Assembly (NCBI RefSeq): GCF_026230105.1 | Contig: NC_079479.1 | Location: 13,155,734 to 13,219,733, forward strand | DNA length: 64,000 nucleotides | Source of the DNA: Diorhabda sublineata | Taxonomy: Eukaryota > Arthropoda > Insecta > Coleoptera > Chrysomelidae | Direction: 5' to 3' | Shown: piece by piece, positions 1-11,824 of the stretch | Position numbering within the stretch: the first letter of the stretch is position 1 | How the letters are laid out: the number at the start of each line of letters is the position of its first letter | The notes under the pieces: model-generated | Databases searched by the model: none | Seen by the model: only the letters and a program-made list of their open reading frames with translations | What the model was told of the DNA's origin: nothing | Program-made: the position numbers and the translations under genes

Positions 1-747
1 TGGTATCCATGATATTAACTTTTATCTGAGTATAATCTTGCTTATTTTTTAGGTTGGAAAGTTTTCATATAAACCTGGTATATTTTTGCAACCAAATATC
101 GTTGTCTGGGATTTTGGGGTACCCCAAAACTTTTCCAAAAAACTATATTTCCTGTTTCACTCGTTTTGGTGTTTTATCTCATATAGTTTATCGATAGTTT
201 TCGTTTTTATTGCGGTTTTTTGGTTGATGATGAATAAATCTCTTGTATGTACAAAAAAATAGACAAAGATCTGTAACTAGCTTATATTCTCATTTGTTTT
301 TAATTAAGAAAAAGTGAAAATATAAAACAAACGCTCCATTCATGTGTTAAAAACCCATTTCGTGAAAGTTAACAGCTATCCCAATCTAGTATTGATTCAA
401 ATAATTAAAGAAATCTATAAACTACCATACATTTTTGTAATGGTTTCTTGTTAGACGATGAAAAAACAAAAAAAAACCTATTGTCCTTAATTAAAAATAT
501 ATTAATTAGTTATTAAAATAATTATATTAATTTATAAATAGTTTTTCATCTATTAAATCAAGATTTTCACATTGAAATGATACGATTCCTATCAAAATAC
601 TCCAATATAAATTAAGGTGAAATGACAAAACAAAATTAGTCATTAAAATACGAAGGTTAACTGAAAGATATCTGTCTCAATAAACAAAAAAGACTTTACA
701 AGTTTTCAACATCGTTTTCTTTTAAAACTAAACAAATCAAATGCCTT
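1..747. other. AT-rich intronic/intergenic DNA, nothing recognised
   Basis: No open frame or motif that I can assign. The sequence is AT-rich with short A and T runs. It probably belongs to the intron upstream of the hamlet-like 3' exon, but that is inferred only from position. Confidence 0.4.
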
Positions 748-925
748 TAAGGTATTAACACTTCTTGTAGTTGTTGAAGATTACCTGTAGATTTCACCCT
801 TCTGTGAATCTTGTTCCACAAATGATCAATATGGTTCAAGTCCGGACTGTTTGCGGACCAGTTTGAAACTACCTCTTGAAGATACTGGTGTACCATTCTA
901 AATACTTGGGGTGTGCGTTACATTG
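748..925 (-). mobile_element. Tc1-like transposase remnant, C-terminal end
   Basis: Read on the minus strand, this encodes the typical end of a Tc1 transposase: a stretch reading NWSANSPDLNHIDHLW, followed by basic residues and a stop at 748-750. In intact Tc1 proteins the motif is SPDLNPIE with the third catalytic acidic residue. Here NPIE has become NHID. Just upstream the frame shifts: NAHPKYLEWY, equivalent to the DNDPKHTS segment, is in another frame. This is therefore a dead fragment. No N-terminal part is visible nearby. Confidence 0.75.
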
Positions 926-939
926 TATTAACAAGTCAT

Positions 940-1325
940 TGCTTATACGAGGGTTGCTATTCAAATAGCATGCGTTTTAACCAATTTTCGAAGCATTTTT
1001 TTTTATTCAGATTGAAGTACCTCCAGAACATGTTATTTTAAAGCATCAAACGCTTTTTCGAGTGTAGCAACGTTCTAGCAATTGATTGTTGATCTGCTGA
1101 AATAGAAATCATTGAGTACCAAATAAGGACTGTACGGCGGATGATCCATCGATTCGATGTTTTGACTGTTCAAAACGGTTTTGTTTGAATTGAAGGGTTA
1201 TCAGTTGGAGTATAGATAGTTTTGTCTTCTGCTTTGAAGAGTTTTTGTCAAGGTACAACTCTATACACCAATAAGTACTGACATCTTTAGTTTTAGGCTA
1301 GAAATTCAACAAACAACCCTCGCTT
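940..1325 (-). mobile_element. Degenerate mariner element bounded by inverted termini
   Basis: The left end reads TACGAGGGTTGCTATTC and the right end carries the complement AACAACCCTCG near 1311-1322, so the fragment is flanked by mariner-style termini. The minus strand between about 1040 and 1170 encodes HPPYSPYLVLNDFYF, followed by decayed sequence. This matches the mariner HPPYSPDLAPSDFHLF segment that holds the third aspartate of the DD34D triad. The interval is far shorter than a 1.3-kb mariner, so it is an internally deleted, inactive copy. Confidence 0.65.
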
Positions 1326-2074
1326 TGTTAGTTTGTCAAAATTCTATATACCTAATTAACCGACGAAAAGTTACGGGATTATTAATATCGAAGTGCGTTT
1401 TCTCATGAAATTATTTGTTTGGGGTAATGTATTTATTATAAAACTCATTACGTCGTTTAATTTACTAATTAACGATGAAAAGTTTCTCTTAATTTTAATT
1501 TGAACAAACAAAATAAATTACGACAACAAACTAGTAAGAGAAAGAATAAAAAAAAACAATTACTCGCGACAAAATGATTTTACTTGCTCTGATTCATTTA
1601 CCTATCAATCTAAAAGAATTTACAGCGCCACAGGCAAAGAAAGTCCTGCCAGTCTAATAATAATCGTTCGGTATACACCGCACGATCTCTATAATAATGT
1701 CATTTTAGAGCTCTGCTTCACGTGCCAAACACTGTAGGCGGTTACATACTTAAATACCTTTCACTATAATATTATTTCAAGAATTATTAGAATTTACTTA
1801 GTGGATTATGTCGAAATATTGTATTTTTTAAAGATTTTCATACTCGTACAACCAGAGTCAACTTCAATGGAGCGAAGCAGAAAATTTAACAGACTCAAAG
1901 CTGATAAACATTTTGGAGACTCAAAGTTGATAAATTTTCGGACATTTTGGAAAAATCAGTTGATGAAAATGGTTGATGAGACTGTACGAAAAAGATGCCA
2001 GAATGTATTAAGAAAAAAATAAAAATCAATAACGAATACTTCATAAAGTTGTTGGATCGTTTGAAGGAATTACA

Positions 2075-2170
2075 CAATTATAGTCCAGATCTGGTTCTCA
2101 GTGATAATTGGCTATTCGCTGATTTCAAAAAAGTGTTTTTCAGTGAGCAATTTAGCTTAAATTGAGAAGC
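2075..2170 (+). mobile_element. Mariner transposase fragment
   Basis: The plus strand reads YSPDLVLSDNWLFADFKK, which aligns with the mariner SPDLAPSDYHLFADLKKHL block containing the last catalytic aspartate. It is followed by a stop, and no complete transposase surrounds it. Sequence upstream to about 1860 may be an older part of the same element, but I cannot recognise it. Confidence 0.6.
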
Positions 2171-2187
2171 GAAATAGAGAAATATAC

Positions 2188-2578
2188 CTTTAAGCTTTGC
2201 AGTGCCTTGATCTTCATATAAATTGATCTGGAGCCTTCTATGTTCAAGGATCTTCAAATAAAATGGATCTTTCTGTCCTTAAGTTTGTGTATCTTCATAT
2301 AAATAGATCCAGAGGCCTTCCAGAGTATGGATCTTAATATAAATGGATTCAGAGGCTGCTCTGTTTAGGGATCTTCAGATAAAATAGACCTTTAAGCTTT
2401 GCAGTGTCTGTATCTTCATAGAAATTGATCTGGAGTCTTCTATGTTCAAGGATCTTCAAATAAAATGGATCTTTCTGTCCTTAAGCATGTGTATCTTCAC
2501 AAAAATAGATCCAGAGGTTTTCCATGGTATGGATCTTCATATAAACGGATTTAGAGAATGCTATATCCAGGGATGACC
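2188..2578. repeat. Higher-order tandem repeat, block 1 (about 40-bp subunits, about 202-bp unit)
   Basis: The block is built from subunits of about 40 bp, each containing a version of GGATCTTCATATAAAT. Five different subunits succeed one another and then start again. The subunit beginning AAGCTTTGCAGTG occurs at 2192 and again at 2394, so the higher-order period is about 202 bp. Just under two units are present. The same subunits return at 3590-4505. Confidence 0.85.
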
Positions 2579-3589
2579 GTAGATGTTGAGGTACAGCGTT
2601 TTTATTCATATTAAGATCTCGTATATTACATAAATCTACCTTGAAATTTATTTTTCCTGGTAGATCCTCCAGACCAGCCCCAGCCCTGGGATCCGACCTG
2701 CACAGCGACAAAGCTTGGAACCATTCACGTCGTTTACAAGAATGCAAAGTACAAATTGAATCTAATAGGTCACAGTCAAAAAAATTCACGGGTGAAACTA
2801 ATGAAATATTCCGTAGCTACGACGCATTCACCATTTTTTGAAATATCAAAAAAGTTTTTATTTGTTTCAGGTGTGAAAACTTCATTAGGAAATGGTTTCC
2901 ATATCGTTTCAATTGAATTTAACAATAAACAGTTTCAGGATCATCACATTTTCATCTTATATCACGTTTGCTACATGAGACAGGTACGTTGAGCAACCAT
3001 ACGAGGTGGTTAGTTTCGTTTTGGTGATTATATTCATGTGATTAGTGAAAATTTCATAAAAATTTTACAGATAAATCACGAAAAACACCCTATACACATA
3101 ATAAACTAGTAATTACTTCACCATAATTGACTTTGCTTCCTAAAATTTGTTCAACAACAATCTAGTGAGTTAATTCGTGATATCTTTCGTTCTTTATATC
3201 AAACCTTAAAATTTGGATTAGTTTTACCCATAAAATAAAATTCAACTAAATCTGATCGAGTAATTTTAACTAGAAATCAAATTTAAGGCTTCAGTTTTTT
3301 TCTATCAAATTCCAATACGGAATTTAATTCATTTCGATATCGACTACAATATCCGGTTGTTTGTAACGGCGATTATTTAATATTCGAATTAACACAATCA
3401 CCAATACTTAAATTACATCTCTGAACAAATCAAATATACGAAGTTTATCTATAAAATAATTTTCCTCACTATTAAAATCATATTTATTGGTTTGTTTGGA
3501 AAGCTTAGAGTTTCCTATATTTTTTAACATAATTGCCTTTCGAATCGATGCATTTTTGCAAGCGATGTACCATATGATTCATAACAGAG
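2579..3589. other. Unique sequence between two satellite blocks, with a GC-richer patch
   Basis: This separates the two repeat blocks. A patch at about 2660-2760 is markedly richer in G and C than its surroundings and is preceded by a plausible acceptor (TTTTTCCTGGTAG). It could be an exon, but neither frame shows a domain I know. The remainder is AT-rich without recognisable content. Confidence 0.3.
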
Positions 3590-4505
3590 TATTAATATTC
3601 ATATAAACGGATTTGGAGGCTTCTCGGTGCAGGTATTCTCCAAATAAACTTAATTTATATGCTTCCCAATGCTTGGATCTTCATAAAAATAGATCTGGAA
3701 GCTTCCCAGTATAAGTATCTTCATATAAAAGGATTTAAAGGCTTCCCTATTCAAGGATCTTAAGAAAACTAGTTTTGAAGCTCTCCAATGCCTAAATCTT
3801 CATATAAATAGATCTGGAAGCTTCTTTATCCAAGTATCTTCAAATAAACCGGATCTTTCTGTTCTTAAGTATGTTTATCTTAACATAAATAGATTCAGAG
3901 ACTTTGCAGAGTATGGATCTTCATATCAATGGATTTTGAAACTTCTCTATCCAGGGATCTACAAATAAACTGAATCTATATCCTTCCCAATGCTCGAATC
4001 TTCATAGAAATTGATCTGAAATCTCCTATGTTCAGGGATATTCAAATAAAATGGATCTTTTTGTCCTTAAGTATGTGTATCTTCACATTGGAGGCTTCTC
4101 TATCCAGGGATCTCCAAATAAACTGAATCTATATGCTTCCCAATACTTGGATCTTCATAGTAATTGACATTGAGTCTTCTATATTCAAGAATCTTCAAAT
4201 AAAATGGATCTTTCTGTCCTTAAGTATGTGTATCTTCACATAAATGGATCTGAAGGATTTTGAATGTATGGATCTTTACATAAATGGATTTGTAGGTTTC
4301 TCTTTCCAGGGATCTTCAGATAAAATAGACCTTTAAGCTTTGCAGTGCTTGGATCTTCATAGTAATTGATCTGGAGTCTTCTGTGTTCAAGGATCTTCAA
4401 ATAAAATGGATTTTTCTGTCCTTAAGAATGTGTATCTTCACATAAAAGGATCCGGATGCTTTCCAGAGTATGGATCTTCATATAAATGGATTCAAAGGCT
4501 TCTAT
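3590..4505. repeat. Higher-order tandem repeat, block 2
   Basis: About 0.9 kb of the same subunits as the block at 2188-2578. Examples are GGATCTTCATATAAATGGAT, TCTGTCCTTAAGTATGTGTA and TTTAAGCTTTGCAGTGCTTG. The order of subunits is less regular here, with apparent deletions and partial units. It ends about 250 bp before the acceptor of the hamlet-like exon, so the array sits close to a splice site. Confidence 0.85.
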
Positions 4506-4751
4506 TACAATTTTCAATGCCAATTAGCTTTAATATAGTGTTGCATCAACATACTTGAGTAGAAATAACTCGAATTACCATTTTCAAAATACAAAAGGCA
4601 GAATGGAGTAACCAGCAAGATCTCCAGATCAATTTTTCCTAGATTATTTTCATGCATATATCTGGAAAGCTTATAAAAACATCGAAAAGGAAAAGTTTAT
4701 GATTGATATGAAATAAGTGCAATTTTCTTATATATTTTCTTTATATTCCAG

Positions 4752-6065
4752 AGTCTTCTCATGAACTTTGTCACCGCTGATTTCCCTAGGGGTCGCTGTT
4801 CACCATCTCCGATTCTATTTGCGTCGACCATGCGCGAAAAAGATTCCTTTCCAAGAAAAATGTTGGTAGCTGCAGGAGGTCACAGTTCCCCCAAACAAGC
4901 CGCTATCTATCCTCTCTCCATAAGAGTACCACCAGGAGATGAAATGCCTTTCGATTTATCGAGAAACACGAAATCACCAGGACCTCACATGTCACCGGCA
5001 TGTCATCCGGCTCAATCGCAAGACAACGAAGAACAACCGCTAGATTTAAGAGTAGATCATAAAAAGATGTCGATGATGTTGTCCAGACGACAAATCGAAG
5101 ACGAAAACAGAAACTTAGTATCTCCATCATCTTTTAGTGTAAACAGTGAGATAGACGAAGAAGCTAAAAATAATAAGACATTACCAAAGACTTCGAATCA
5201 ACAATTACCTACTTACCCAATAGTTTTTCCTCACCAATCCATACATCCGATGATGTTAGAAGTGATGTATCGGGCGCAGAAAAACGAAAACCTTCCTAGA
5301 TTATCCTTACCTTATCCTAGTTCCCCCACGAACTGTAAACAAAGATATCCTTTCGTAAATCCAGTGGTTCTTAGTCCTCCAATCAATCTAATGCCTTTCG
5401 ATATGATGCGGAGTCAAACGGCGCAACCGCAGACGCCGAAATTATTCGAAACGTCGGGTACTAAACTTAAAGACAGATACGCATGTAAATTCTGCGGAAA
5501 AGTTTTTCCGCGATCGGCGAATTTAACGAGGCATTTGAGAACGCACACCGGGGAACAGCCTTACAAATGCAGATATTGCGAAAGGTCTTTTAGTATATCG
5601 AGCAATTTGCAAAGGCACGTTAGGAATATTCATAATAAGGAGAAGCCTTTCAAATGTTCTTTATGCGAAAGATGCTTCGGACAGCAAACTAATTTAGATA
5701 GGCACCTCAAGAAGCACGAAGCTGACGGGCCGTCCATTTTAGACGAGAGAAATCTACGGAAAAACCAAGTTACATCGAGAAATATCAATGAGGATTCATA
5801 TTTCGAAGAAATCAGATCGTTTATGGGGAAAGTCACCGATAAAAGGCTGTTACCTAATTTCCCGATGACGATGCCAAAATTTTTAGATAATAGTCAATCG
5901 TACAATGAAAAAATTAACGAAAATGAAAAGGATAATTTTTCATCGGCGTCTTCTACTACATCGGAAGTTTCTAATAAAGAAGATTTCGATACAAAAAATA
6001 AAATTGTAGGGGAAAATATAGAAGAAAACGACGCTCCTAGTGATAATAACAATAATAATACTTGA
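4752..6065 (+). CDS. ham: 3' coding exon of a hamlet/PRDM3-PRDM16 (EVI1-type) zinc-finger repressor
   Basis: This is the terminal coding exon of a sequence-specific nuclear repressor of the EVI1/PRDM16 family, called hamlet in flies, where it directs neuronal fate choices. An acceptor (TTATATTCCAG) ends at 4751 and the frame stays open to TGA at 6063-6065. Numbering from the ATG at 4761, residues 240-319 hold three C2H2 fingers: YACKFCGKVF, YKCRYCERSF and FKCSLCERCF. Their linkers and the SRSANL-, SSNLQRH- and QQTNLDRH-type helices are nearly those of the vertebrate C-terminal finger cluster. PFDLS (63-67) and PLDLR (93-97) are CtBP-binding motifs at the family spacing. EDSYFEEIRSFMG after the fingers is a further family match. 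The PR domain and N-terminal fingers would be in exons to the left and are not visible. ATG 4761 is probably internal, not the true start. AATAAA at 6193-6198 is a likely poly(A) signal. Confidence 0.9.
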   Translation, partial: SLLMNFVTADFPRGRCSPSPILFASTMREKDSFPRKMLVAAGGHSSPKQAAIYPLSIRVPPGDEMPFDLSRNTKSPGPHMSPACHPAQSQDNEEQPLDLRVDHKKMSMMLSRRQIEDENRNLVSPSSFSVNSEIDEEAKNNKTLPKTSNQQLPTYPIVFPHQSIHPMMLEVMYRAQKNENLPRLSLPYPSSPTNCKQRYPFVNPVVLSPPINLMPFDMMRSQTAQPQTPKLFETSGTKLKDRYACKFCGKVFPRSANLTRHLRTHTGEQPYKCRYCERSFSISSNLQRHVRNIHNKEKPFKCSLCERCFGQQTNLDRHLKKHEADGPSILDERNLRKNQVTSRNINEDSYFEEIRSFMGKVTDKRLLPNFPMTMPKFLDNSQSYNEKINENEKDNFSSASSTTSEVSNKEDFDTKNKIVGENIEENDAPSDNNNNNT

Positions 6066-7690
6066 AATTTTTACTATTCCATTTAGGGAATAGCGAATGG
6101 TGTACCAATTTATAGGTAAGTTCAATTATATTTACATTCAGTTTGATATTACTACAATGAAGCTATTTTTAATTATATAGTGCTAGTGGTACAATAAAAG
6201 GTATGATTCAGATTAATATACACACGTCTAATGGTGTAAACTACCCCAAACTATCCTAATTACTTTGCTTCTTTCTAATTATCGTAATAGTAGGATTTTC
6301 ACAAAAAATGGCAGGTATCTAATTGAAAAGTAATCAAATCACCTACAAATTGATATACAGACTACAAAAAATTCGAAATTGAATAGATGACTTGAAAATA
6401 ATGCTATGACATGATAAAAATCATACGATCCCTCGTTTCTGAGCTATGGGCATTTAAAGTTATGGAATCAGAATTTATATTCAATATATTTTCCAAATTA
6501 TATATTGGAATATAACACATTTTTAATCGATGATTACGTGTGTCGTTGTAGTGCAGTTGACGTAATTCAACAACAATAATTCTACAAAACCATCTGAAAA
6601 CCAGGGGTGGATCATGCCTAATGGTAAACAATCTGTAATTTTTACAGGGACAATCTGTACAATCTAAAGATGGCATAAATGAATTTTTTTAACGATTTTT
6701 TTTTTCAAAAATGTATTATTTGTTCAACTTAAAATTTATGGTTTGGAAAATATATAGATTTTTATACCGTTCGTCATAAAGAGACATTCTTAAGAAAATT
6801 ATCATAAATCGTAATTATTTAATTAAAATACTTACAGGAGATATTTAAACATTTCTAAATGAACTACATACTGTCGAAAATTGTGTTACTTACATAAAAA
6901 AATTACTACAGATGGAACGGTCTTTCTCTGTTTTAGAACCGATTTTCCTTTTTCAGTCTATAATTTTTTTTGTTTCCGTTTTAAAGGGGTTAATTCAAGT
7001 TCCATCCATAATTAGGAGGTTTTATTTTTTTTGCTAAACAATCTATGGAAACATCTTAACAAGTATTGCAACCAAATGCGGCAACCATTTTGTCTACAAC
7101 TTTCTCATGTCCAAATTTTTAGTTAATATGATGTATCTCAATAGTTCTCTAACTATATTTCTATTTGTAGCTACTCTTTTTTCCGAGAAATCCACTTGTA
7201 TATGTGTCTTTATCTCTAATTGTATCGTCTATTTTATCTTTTCTGTATCTATTCCCGTTTTCAACTTGTATAAAATAATGAAACTAATTATGAAACCACT
7301 GGATATTAGCAAGATCCTGCTAGATCACTTTCAAATAATGGGGATGTTAAATACACGTAGACATTAAGTTGATTCAAGCGATGTAAGTGTTCTGTGCACT
7401 TATTGATTAATGAATTTTTTTTCTCATTTCAGGTCCACAATCAAATTTCTTGAATGCGAGAACTCAATAACAAACATAACATTACAACAAGACTATACTC
7501 AATACGAAGATGATCCCAGAAGTACCTGGTCCAACAAAGAAAACACAAATATTTCGAAATATTTCAACGTAATCTCCTTCCAGCTTCATAAATTCGATAC
7601 CATTTTCATAATAAGGATCGTCAAGTTAATTAAAATAGCCATTAAATGTCGAAATCACCCCTCCATTTGACCACCGAACTATTTATTCAA
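6066..7690. other. 3' UTR and intergenic DNA downstream of the hamlet-like exon
   Basis: The first 130-150 bases are probably 3' UTR, ending after AATAAA at 6193. Beyond that the DNA is AT-rich. A stretch at about 7440-7680 resembles sequence at 58060-58200 (shared AAAATAGCCATTAA and GTCTAAATCTAG-like blocks), so it may be the far end of the mariner copy that follows. No other gene is seen. Confidence 0.45.
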
Positions 7691-8160
7691 GTCTAGGAAC
7701 AGAAAATAATCCGAAAAGTCTAAATCTAGCAAGCAATTACCGCATTCATCTTTCGCACGGCTTTCTCGTGTCCAAAATGTCACAATTCGCTCTTTTTGAA
7801 TGTCTATTGTGTCTGCTAGCTCGCGCATTTACAATCGACGATCATCCAGTACCACTTTGTGGATTTTCTTCAACATTTCTGGAGTCGTCACCTCATTTGG
7901 TCGACTACTGTGCTGCTGGTCTTCACAGAACGTACAGTCTCGTCTAAACTCCGCTACCCAATATTCCACTGTTGATAACGAAGTTTCAGTCTCACCCAGA
8001 TTAGAATCTAGTTCAACTTTTATATTAATTGAGCTAATGCCTTTCATTATTAATCAAACAAATACTAAAAAAACGTGTTCCAACGTGAAATATATGCTGT
8101 ATAAATTATGTAGTGGTATTAACTACTGACATCTCTAGATCTGGGACCATCCTCGTATAA
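7690..8160 (-). mobile_element. Mariner transposase remnant, N-terminal half
   Basis: The minus strand encodes LSTVEYWVAEFRRD, then TTPEMLKKIHKVVLDDRRL, and after a frame change RELADTIDIQKERI. These match the mariner DNA-binding helix-turn-helix region: the STVRRWVxRF segment, the TTPENIEKVHELVLADRRL segment and the REIADxLGISKERV segment. The terminus ATACGAGGATGGTC (complement at about 8148-8162) is mariner-like. Frame breaks make it inactive. Confidence 0.75.
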
Positions 8161-8955
8161 TCGTCCTTATTTTGACACCAAGTGTCCTTGTTATTAACTA
8201 AATTTGCAGTTGATAACTTGCTTAGACTAAGTCGAATTCAAATAATGTCACGTATGAAATTGAACGTCTGATGATGAAATAATAATATACGAAACGAGGT
8301 AATGACGGAATAAAAGAGGATTTATGTTGGGAGAAAGAAAAAAATTATTTTGTAATACAATTAACGTTCAAAATTTATATAAAATGAAATGGTCTAGTAG
8401 TGGTTATTACTCATGTAAAAATTTAACAATTACAATATTTTATATAGAGATCTATTCGGTTTTAATAATGACCAATATTTTTATGACCTGTCAAAGTGAC
8501 ATCTTGTTGTTTAAAAAGTTATTTCTACGGGGTGGAATACGTATTGGATGTTTAGAAATTACCGATGTTTAAATACGGTTTTTTTCTCGCGTGAATGTTA
8601 TTTTGTTTAACATGAATTTTATCTCAATAAAACCAATATTCCGTTAAAATATTTGGTAGAAAATTCGTGGAAAATTTAAATTAAAGTGAGCTCTCTATTA
8701 GTCATATATAATGATATAATACACACGATAATATATATGTTGTTAAAAAAGATATTAAATGTTTTATCATGTTATTAAAATTTACTAAATGTATATAGGT
8801 ATTATTGTTAAAATTTACCAGAAATTTCGATTCGTACAAATGTTTGTTTTATTTTTTATTTGTTATATTGTTTACGAAACAACGGAAAGGTTTTAACAAA
8901 TAACCAAAATTGCATGAATTACAATTAATCATAAACTACGATTCTCAATTTAATA
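8161..8955. other. AT-rich intergenic DNA
   Basis: No coding signal, repeat or transposon that I can name. Composition becomes progressively T-rich toward the pyrimidine tract that follows. Confidence 0.4.
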
Positions 8956-10720
8956 TTTCCAAATTTTTTCAATTTCTTTTTTCATACTTCTATCTTTCAC
9001 TATTCACCTACGATAATTTTTCTTTCAATTTTTTTTATTATATCACTTGAAAAATGTTTATTTTCGTTATAATCGCTTTATCTTTCTAGTCCTGTACTTT
9101 TACTTTCCATGCTGTTTTCCTAATCAATTTTCCTTTTCTGCATTTATCTTTTCCTTCATGTCTCGTTCCAACATATATTTTTTTTTTTTTAATTATAACC
9201 ATTGTTTATTTAAATTTGCATACTTTTTCATTTCATTTTCATTTACATTTTTCTTTGCGTTACTTTATCTCTCTTTCCTCTTTTCACAACTATCATCTGT
9301 TATCTACCTTTTAAGTATAATTTTCATTCTCTCAATCGTCTCTATTATATTTCTTTCTTTTTCCACTTTGTCGTTATTTTCCATTTCATTTCCCCATTTC
9401 TCATATTTCTCTTCTCTTCTTTACTATTCATTTTTGAATTCAATCGTACATTATCTTTGTTATTTTCATCTTTTCCAATTCGTTTTCATATTCTCACTGA
9501 TTATCTAATTCTTATTATCATTTTTTCACTTCTAGTTTCTCTTCAATTTCTATTCTTCTCTTTTACACTATTATTTTCTTTGAATAATTGTTGCTTTCTA
9601 CCTTTATTTCAACATTTATCTCATTTTTCTCTCATCCCACGTCTCCCCTTTTCTCTACTAATCCTTCATTCCTATTTATATTTATTTAATCACTTTGTTT
9701 CATGACTTATTTTCATCAAACTCTATTTCTTTCTTTGTTATACATTTCCACTAGTTTTTCACTTTATTCTCATTTATTTCTTCCCCATACTTTTCTCCTC
9801 TGCTTCACTATCATGTTCCTTTCCTTCACAATTAAAATCATGTTTACTCTTTTTTTATCTTCTAGACCTTTCTCTATTCTCACTTTATTGTTTATTTCAT
9901 ATCCTATCTCTATCTGTGTCTATACCAACATCTATATATCTCTGTATTAATCTGTTTATCCTAATCTCTCTATATCTATACGTCTTTAACTATCTCCATT
10001 TGTATTTTTATCACTATTCACTTCTCATATCGATATTTATTCTATATCTCAATCTTTTCTTTTGTGTCTGTACCTTTACATAACTTTATCTACTTTTCTC
10101 GTATCCCACACCACATTTTTTCATTATTTTACTTATTAGATTCTTTCATTTTTGTTTCTTCCTCTTTATAATAATCTTCATCCTCTCAATTGGCTTCGTT
10201 TTATCACATTCTATTTCTTCTTTGTTATATATTTTGTTTTATTCTTATTTCGTTCTTGTCTTTCACTTCACTATTTATTTTTTTTAATTCTATCATTCCA
10301 TTTCAATTTCCGTTTTATTTGTATTTGTATGTCTATATATATTCTTTTCTCTTTATGTATATCTATCATTATCTATATATCAATATTTCTCTAATTCTAT
10401 TTCTACTATCAAATCTATTTACATCTGTGTCTATCTTTTACTTCATCTCCAAGTATATGTCATCATTTCTATCTCTAGCTTTATCTATCTATGTCCCTAT
10501 CTTTATCTATATATCAGTTTATGCATATTTCTCTTTGTATGTACAAAAAAATTATCTATCTCTATCTATACTATATACTATATATACTTTTCTCTCTATC
10601 TTTGTTTCTATTGCTTTATATGTATCTGTCATTCACTTCTCTATCTTCCTCTCTCTCTCTCTCTTTATCCCATGTTTAATATTTTTTATCTCTCCCTGTA
10701 TCACAAGAACTCTAATTTGA
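8955..10720 (+). repeat. 1.7-kb pyrimidine-rich low-complexity tract
   Basis: The plus strand is overwhelmingly C and T for about 1.75 kb. The first part is made of TTTC/TTCATTTTC-like words. From about 9900 it shifts to degenerate TCTA/TCTATAT words, ending with a short (CT)n run near 10650-10664. Long open frames here, rich in Phe, Leu, Ser and Tyr, come only from the lack of purines and the rarity of stop codons in such DNA. I see no gene in it. Confidence 0.8.
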
Positions 10721-11824
10721 ATGAAAATAAATTTAGTAGACCTCAAAAACTGCTGCTTAATTTCAACTAGATAAGAAATAGCTGCCAACAATGTATTTGG
10801 AATATGAGCCTTTCCTTTTTTTCGAAATTTGTTGATTAATTGTTAAAATGGTTACATTTGGATAAAAATTCATGTGATCTCTAATTTTAATGTTAAATAT
10901 TTTTTCAGTATTCACTAAGCATTTTGTTCCTTTTTTTGTTTATATAACGACTAGATTTTAATGTAATAAGTAATATGCAAGTTATGTTTTAAGATTTGCA
11001 CTCTTCGGTTATTTTCATAGATAACGCCTAATGCACAATTTTTAACATAATTGTAAGAAATAATAACTAATATGAATTGTCCGAAAATCAGAAACATTTT
11101 TTTTCAAATGAAACATCGACAGACTGAGATCTAAAGTAACGAAGTTTTACCGCCACCTTTTTAGCAAATAAAAACAATTTTATTTATGTTGTTTTAATGT
11201 ATATTCACCTTTTACCTTTACTTATCACACTGATAAAAAATAAAAATAGTAATAAATCATGAGGGAACTATAGATTTTAGGCAACCAAAATTACTATTAA
11301 TCTCTTGATGGAATGATTATACAAATAAATATTTCGAATGTACGCATGTGTTATAGGTGTTGCGTTTTAGTAATATATAAGTTTAACATAAAAAATAAGC
11401 AGTTATATAATAAATCATTTATAATAAAACCTTTTACAGATATTTATGCAAAAAATTATGTTAAGTGGGTGTTATGCAACACTTTATACGTGGTGCCAAA
11501 CGTGTTGCATACTACTTATAAGTGAAGACTCTCCTAATAAATATTAACTTTATTTGGAGTAGCAATTTATAATTTTGAATATTAAGCATATGGTAATGTA
11601 AATATAATATATTAAGAAATAATCAAGAATTATACAAATTATTAAATTATCTATGATATATTTGTCTATGATATTACCAAGAAGATGTCAATGTCTGTTG
11701 TCAACTAAGTGTCATTGTAGAGTCACTAGTCAGTCTTTAAAAATATTTGATTAAGGAAGTATTTCAACTAGTTGTGAAAGAATCTTTATTTTCATATTTG
11801 GAAAAATTTAAATGTCATTCAGTA
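10721..11824. other. Upstream region of the Fem-1B gene
   Basis: This AT-rich interval should hold the promoter and 5' UTR of Fem-1B, whose first coding ATG is at 11825. I see no clear TATA box or initiator. The sequence around 11690-11760 (TGTCTGTTGTCAACTAAGTG onward) is the least AT-rich part and a reasonable place for the transcription start, but this is a guess. Confidence 0.3.

Noticed and set aside
9047..10720. Several long plus-strand frames rich in Phe, Leu, Ser, Tyr that look like membrane proteins
   Set aside because: Pyrimidine-only DNA encodes such residues and lacks stop codons. There is no coherent frame, start context or family match.
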